From NCBI GenBank assembly GCA_033065855.1, contig JAVXUO010003138.1:1-64000 (forward strand): a DNA stretch of 64,000 bases. Reading direction: 5' to 3'. This stretch comes from Escallonia rubra (taxonomy: Eukaryota > Streptophyta > Magnoliopsida > Escalloniales > Escalloniaceae). The notes under the pieces were generated by a model. That model was not told where the DNA came from and ran no database searches. It worked only from the letters and a program-made list of their open reading frames with translations. The translations under genes were made by a program, and so were the position numbers. This document shows, piece after piece, positions 59,010-64,000 of the stretch (within the stretch, counting starts at the first letter, position 1; every line of letters starts with the position of its first letter).

Positions 59010-61208
59010 TCACCAATAGTCCATGCATGAACAGGAACCATCTTTGAAATGATGGAAACGAGTTCGATCCCTAGCAATAATTTCCCTTTTGAAGATCTTG
59101 GAAATCAATTTTGTAGCTGAATGACAATTGCCACAAACACGAAGATTTTTAACAATCCTGAGTGTTGTCCCAGGTTTTGTACTGATCAACCCAAAAGCAA
59201 TAGCCAGCCTTTCACTATGTTCACACAAGATCCCCTCCTTCCACTCCTCATCCACATCGTAGAGCACCTCCGACGTATCGGGCACATGCCCGGCCATTTC
59301 CAAAAGCCCGTCTATTTCATCCAACATCTTATAAATATCTTTGCTCTGAGGATGAGTTTTGTCGCTGACAAGAAACTCGTGAACAACACTATCCACCTCA
59401 ATGGAGGTACAACCAGGAACTTTCTTCATTCCTACGTCATTCAATGTCGTTCTTATTTTCGCTACGTCATCCCATCTACCAGCTCCTGCATAGATGTTTG
59501 ATAAAAGCACATAAGCTCCAGGGTTCTTTGGTTCCAATTGAATGAGGTGCCCCGCAGCATATTCACCCAACTTAACATTTCCATTAACTCTACAAGCCCC
59601 AAGAAGTGAACCCCATATTGCAGCATCTGGCCTCATCTCCATACTATTAACCATAGCCTCCGCTTCATCAAACAAACCAGCTCGGCCTAGAAGATCGACC
59701 ATACATCCATAATGTTGCAATTTTGGTGAAAATTTGTAATCATGGATCATGGAATTAAAATAGTGGCGGCCCAGATCAACAAAACCAGCATGGCTACAAG
59801 CCGATAAAACACCAACAAATGAAATATCATCTGGACTTAAACCATAATTATCCATTTTCATGAAAAGCTCGAGCGCCCGATGTGCTTGCCCATGCATGGC
59901 TAGCCCTGAGATCATGGCATTACATGAAGCCAAAGATTTAGGATTCATATTCCTAAAGACATCTTGTGCAGCTTCAATATTTCCACATTTAGCATACATA
60001 TTGATGAGACTTGTCCAAAGTAAGTTATTAGCAAAGTTCTCGAAGTTTTTGTCAATATAAGCATGAATCCATTTACCAAGATCAAGAGCTCCTAACTGAG
60101 CACAAGCTGGGAGAATGCTTAAGAATGTCACATCATTAGGCTCGTGGTTAGAATACTGCTGCATTTCCCGAAAGAGAGCCAAGGCTTCTCTATAATGGCT
60201 CATATGAGTATAACCGCCAATCATAACATTCCAAGAGATCAAATCCTTTTGATGTAGACCCTCGAACAAGTTCCACGCTGTGTCAAGGTCACCACACTTA
60301 GAATACATATCAATAAGTGAATTAACAATCCGAAGTCTTGAACCGAGTCCATTTTCTTCAATCAAGCACCTAATCCAATTCCCCAATTCTAGCGAACCCA
60401 ATTGAGCACAGGCAGACAAAACAGTCACCAGTGTACTCTCATCGGGTTTAACTTTTTCTCTCTGCATCTCCCTAAAGAAACCCAACGCCTCCTCTAACTG
60501 CCCACTCTGAGCAAAACCCGCAATCATCGCATTCCACGACACAACATCTCTCGCAGGAATTTCGTCAAACAGTTTACGCGCATCATCTAACAACCCCCTA
60601 GAAGTATATCCAGTGAGCAACGCAGTAAAAGAAACCGCGTCTCTGTGAGGACTTTTATCAAAAACCAAGCGCGCATAACCCAATTCATCATTGTGTGCAT
60701 ACATATTAACAATACTAGTGTGCACAAACACATCACTCTCAAGCCCAAGCTTCAAAACATGTCCATGTACTTGTTTCCCTTCGTGGGTCCCCCTGACTTT
60801 CGCGCAAGACTTAAAAACAAAAGGAAACGTGTAATTATTTGGCTCTACACCCGAATAAAGCATGCGGATGTAGAAGTTTATAGCCAAACTTGGTGACAAA
60901 CTTAGCGAGTAACTGCGGATAATGGTGTTATAGATGATTTGATTCGGTTGTTCTATTGAGTTGAAGATCAAGAGGGCGTATGGGAGGCTGCCGAACGGGT
61001 TAATGGCGCAAAATTCGACGATTTTGCTTAGCGCGAAGTGGGTGTTGTGGAGGCCGGTTTTGATGATGTGGGAGTGGATTTGCTTGAAGTGTTTGATGCT
61101 TTTGCACTTGGAGAGTAGGGCTAGAGACGGGTGGGTTTGGAGTAGTTTGTACGGAGGATCGGAACTGGGTAGGATGTGAAGGGTGGAGGGTAACGGTGAA
61201 GAGGGCAT
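59010..61208 (-). CDS. OTP82: PLS-DYW pentatricopeptide repeat protein, OTP82-like RNA editing factor
   Basis: An intronless 732-codon gene. The N-terminus (to about 50) resembles a chloroplast targeting stretch, followed by LSKCKSIKHFKQIHSHIIKTGL. PLS-type PPR repeats follow (VSWNAMIAGFAQSGQLEEAL, then DVTFLSILPACAQLGALDLG), then E/E+ motifs (AIWGSLLGACRVNGNVKLGE) and a DYW deaminase with the HSE active-site motif, a CGNC zinc site and a terminal DYW. The order and wording follow Arabidopsis OTP82 (At1g08070, 741 aa) closely; OTP82 edits plastid ndhB and ndhG transcripts. The ATG at 61208 gives an OTP82-like length and N-terminus. The gene is convergent with ENOD93, with 543 bases between their stop codons. 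Orthology is likely but rests on recall. Confidence 0.9.
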   Translation of the reverse strand: MPSSPLPSTLHILPSSDPPYKLLQTHPSLALLSKCKSIKHFKQIHSHIIKTGLHNTHFALSKIVEFCAINPFGSLPYALLIFNSIEQPNQIIYNTIIRSYSLSLSPSLAINFYIRMLYSGVEPNNYTFPFVFKSCAKVRGTHEGKQVHGHVLKLGLESDVFVHTSIVNMYAHNDELGYARLVFDKSPHRDAVSFTALLTGYTSRGLLDDARKLFDEIPARDVVSWNAMIAGFAQSGQLEEALGFFREMQREKVKPDESTLVTVLSACAQLGSLELGNWIRCLIEENGLGSRLRIVNSLIDMYSKCGDLDTAWNLFEGLHQKDLISWNVMIGGYTHMSHYREALALFREMQQYSNHEPNDVTFLSILPACAQLGALDLGKWIHAYIDKNFENFANNLLWTSLINMYAKCGNIEAAQDVFRNMNPKSLASCNAMISGLAMHGQAHRALELFMKMDNYGLSPDDISFVGVLSACSHAGFVDLGRHYFNSMIHDYKFSPKLQHYGCMVDLLGRAGLFDEAEAMVNSMEMRPDAAIWGSLLGACRVNGNVKLGEYAAGHLIQLEPKNPGAYVLLSNIYAGAGRWDDVAKIRTTLNDVGMKKVPGCTSIEVDSVVHEFLVSDKTHPQSKDIYKMLDEIDGLLEMAGHVPDTSEVLYDVDEEWKEGILCEHSERLAIAFGLISTKPGTTLRIVKNLRVCGNCHSATKLISKIFKREIIARDRTRFHHFKDGSCSCMDYW

Positions 61209-61564
61209 GATGAGATGAAAGGGATAAGGAGAGCTGTGACCTGTGAGTGAGGTGATTTTTTTTTTTGAAATATGGTTGGTAGTTGAGTTTTACCCGCCAA
61301 AAAGTAGCAGAGGATCGTCGATTCCTCGCTGAAGATACAGATAGTTGATTCCTCAGTTCGTCGCTAAAGGTACAAATTTGTCATTTGTTTGCAACATGTA
61401 TGGTGCTAATAGAAACTTATTACGAGTGGCAATTTTTGGACTTTAGGCGAGAACCGTTTGCTGCTGTATTGCAGACTGCAGAAGATCCTGATTCCGTGCT
61501 ATTATATTACTTTAACGAGTTATTTTCAATATGATATGTTGGCAGCGTACAGAAATACTGAAAC

Positions 61565-63420
61565 TTCAGTATTTTTTTTGTTGTTGGTAAAAGATCAGTT
61601 ATTATAACTTCAATTACTTACATACTCATCTATCTCTTACAATCATAGTAGTCCAACAACATAATGCATATATCCTGCTCCCCGACTGCTCATTAAAACT
61701 CTTTCATACAGTCCCCATTCCTTGCATATATGTCTGTTTTCTACTGTTCTTGCTACCTTTTTCCAGCTGCTAACTTTCATTTGTACAATATTCTTGATCA
61801 TCATCATGCATCCTTCTTCAGCCTGTTGTTGTTGTAAAAAAATCATTTGATTTCTTTCATACCATATGGTGTAGATTATGACTGATTGTGCTAGTTTCCT
61901 AAATCTAGCTAGGAAACTTTTCCGTCTGAATTTCTGAGCAACGAGGTCCATTACTTGCTTCCATCTCTATCCTGCTAGCCTTATCTTGAATTTAGATAAA
62001 ACTTCATTCCAAATGGTTTTAGTGTATTTGCAATTCCAGAAGAGATGGTCTTCATTTTCCTGCTGATCAAAGCATAATGAGCATGTATCATTGTCAATGC
62101 AATTCCAGTGTTTGAGTTTTGCCTTTGTTCTTAGGCCACCTTTCCACATCATCCATAATATGATAGCACACCTTGGAATATTTCCACTAAACTGAACTAT
62201 CTTCCACCATGGAGCCACACCCTGTGCTGTTCTAAAAGCATTCCATGCTGATTTCACTGAGAAATTCCCACTTTTTTCCAACATCCACACAAGCTTATCC
62301 TCTAGATCAGGTTGTGGTGCTGCCATTATCTGCATATCCTCATGCCAGGCTCTTAATGCTATTGACCTAGCCAGTGGAAGGATGCATTGACTGTTGCCAA
62401 TTATCTCTGCAACTTTGCTCTGTAGTGCCATTCCTGCATCATACACAATCCTGTTTCCAAACTTTACAACAATAGGACCTGCATTCATCCAATTATCCAA
62501 CCAAAGCCAAGTTTTCTGACCATTTCCAATTTTATACTTGATAAACATTGAATGGTAGCCCTCATCTTAATAAACTTGCACCAAGTCCATGATAGTATTG
62601 CTGGAGGCTTAAAGGTCCAAAGGTGTTGATCTTTAATGATATATATGAGTGACACCATTTCACCTATAGTGAATCTTTCTTATGAACAAGGTCCCATAAA
62701 TGTCTACAAATAGATGCCTTGTTCCACTCTTCTAACTTTAATATCCCCAGTCCTCCCTCTTGTTTAGGTAAGCAAACCTCTTTCCAAGTTACCTTAGCAC
62801 CTGTACACTTGGTCTCCTTACCATGCCATATAAATGCTCTGATCATGGCTTCTCATTTCTGTATAATTTTCTTAGGTAAGATAAAGATTGAGTACCAATA
62901 CACTTGCATGCTCATTAGAACAGATGTTGCCAGTTGTATTCTTCCAGCATAGTATAGATATCTTGTAGTCCAGCTCTTTATTTTCTTGGACAACCTTTGA
63001 ATCTATACCTGACAATCTTTAAAAGCAAGCTTTGTGGAGATTAGTGGCACCCCTAAATAGGTCACAGGGAGCTGGCCAAGTGGAATTTCCATAAGCTGTT
63101 GTAGAGATTCAGCTACTTCAATAGATACTCCAGATGTATACATTGCACTTTTCTATAGGTTAGGGTACAGTCCAGAAAGCATGCCAAACTCATTCAAGGC
63201 CCTCCTTATCTGAGATAAGGATACTTGATCCGCAGCAGCTAGTGTAAACAAATCATCTGCAAAACTTACATGATTAATATGGAGGTCTTCACATTTAGGG
63301 TGGAATTTGAATCCAGGGTAGGCAGAGTACTCATCTAGCAATCCTGAAAATGCTTCCATTACCAGTAGAAACAGATAAGGAGAAACTTCATTATCATTCA
63401 AAATGCATTGTTTTCGCTCG
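61565..63420 (-). mobile_element. Decayed LINE (L1-type non-LTR retrotransposon), 3' part
   Basis: On the minus strand, in order: a reverse transcriptase piece (63401-63153) with the catalytic FADD and the LYPNL block; a segment with FIWHGKE and WKEVCLPKQEGGLGI (62846-62664); a zf-RVT domain (62548-61967) with IGNGQKTWLWLDNW and C-LC---EN-DHLFWNC; and a tail with IIYTIWYERNQMIF (61951-61643). The pieces lie in different frames separated by stops, and the 5' half is missing. A T-run near 61569-61577 on the plus strand may be the short poly(A) tail. Plant LINEs of this kind end in zf-RVT without RNase H. Confidence 0.85.
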
Positions 63421-63424
63421 CACT

Positions 63425-64000
63425 TGAGAATGTTGCTTATTGATGTTATATTAGGCTTACAATGTGTTCAGATATCTTAACAATGATTTTGATAATTGAC
63501 GCATTTGTAACATTAACACTCTCATGTATAACTAGGTTAGTTTGTTTGGATAACAAACTGTAGACTCTTGTTTACAATCACCTATTTTTTCAAAAATGGT
63601 AGGTGTTTGATATCTATAATTAGTTGGTATTTTCGATATACACGACATGTACTCAAGGTGTGTTTGATAAAAGCCGCAGGGTGATCATGGCCTCGTAGTT
63701 TTCTAGATAGTGTTCTGCCTTTGATTCAACTGTAATTCTGTAGAAACCAATTGCAGATCCAACTAGACCTTCATTTGCAAGTGACAGAGATGCTAAGAGG
63801 TACTACCCTCCGTCAATTCAACTGTTATTGCAAACTTAATAATCTGCCTCTAAGTTGTTAGAACTGCGAGAACTAATAATGGAGGGCTGATGGCCCGTAG
63901 CTGTGGAGTTTGCCCTGGACCTGTTATTGGTTAGTCGCATAAGCTTGATTAGATCAGTTCTTGTACAACTTATGGTGGCACTCGGCAGGCAGGCTGCAGA
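63425..64000. other. Right end of the window
   Basis: No gene or repeat recognised. It may contain the flank of the LINE insertion. Confidence 0.4.

Overview
The window is nuclear DNA of a flowering plant, most likely a core eudicot. It is AT-rich, has widely spaced genes with short GT-AG introns, and carries plant-only families: an AGCVIII auxin-transport kinase, a DYW-class PPR editing factor, ENOD93 and a PB1-Raf-like kinase. LTR retrotransposons, LINEs, a SINE and non-autonomous hAT, MULE and other TIR elements fill much of the rest. I cannot name the species.

Layout. 1-0.8 kb: first exon of a TMEM208/SND2-like ER protein running off the left edge. 2.4-3.7 kb: a small Myb/SANT-like ORF related to PIF/Harbinger-associated proteins. 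8.3-13 kb: a DUF1644 zinc-finger gene on the minus strand, with a probable 3.4-kb 5' UTR intron that holds a MULE-type insertion. 15.6-21.1 kb: an eight-exon PB1-Raf-like MAPKKK on the minus strand (1,116 aa), including one GC-AG intron. 21-36 kb: a repeat block with RNase H relics, two hAT MITEs with exact 8-bp target duplications, a large solo LTR interrupted by a very young gag-only Ty3/gypsy element sitting in a GC-rich minisatellite, and a second solo LTR. 38 kb: a tRNA-type SINE. 40.9-41.4 kb: a three-exon gene for a 108-aa DnaJ-type cysteine-rich protein. 41.5-50 kb: low-complexity and unassigned DNA. 50.8-52.7 kb: a PINOID2-like kinase. 57-58.5 kb: a four-exon ENOD93 gene. 59-61.2 kb: an intronless OTP82-like editing factor, convergent with ENOD93. 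61.6-63.4 kb: a decayed minus-strand LINE.

The genes do not form a pathway; this is ordinary plant gene order. They cover ER protein insertion, osmotic or MAPK-type signalling, auxin transport polarity, mitochondrial or nitrogen-related small proteins, and chloroplast RNA editing. The host exons appear intact and all splice phases close. I found no clear new molecular system. The most unusual structure is the nested LTR and minisatellite complex at 26.8-33.1 kb.
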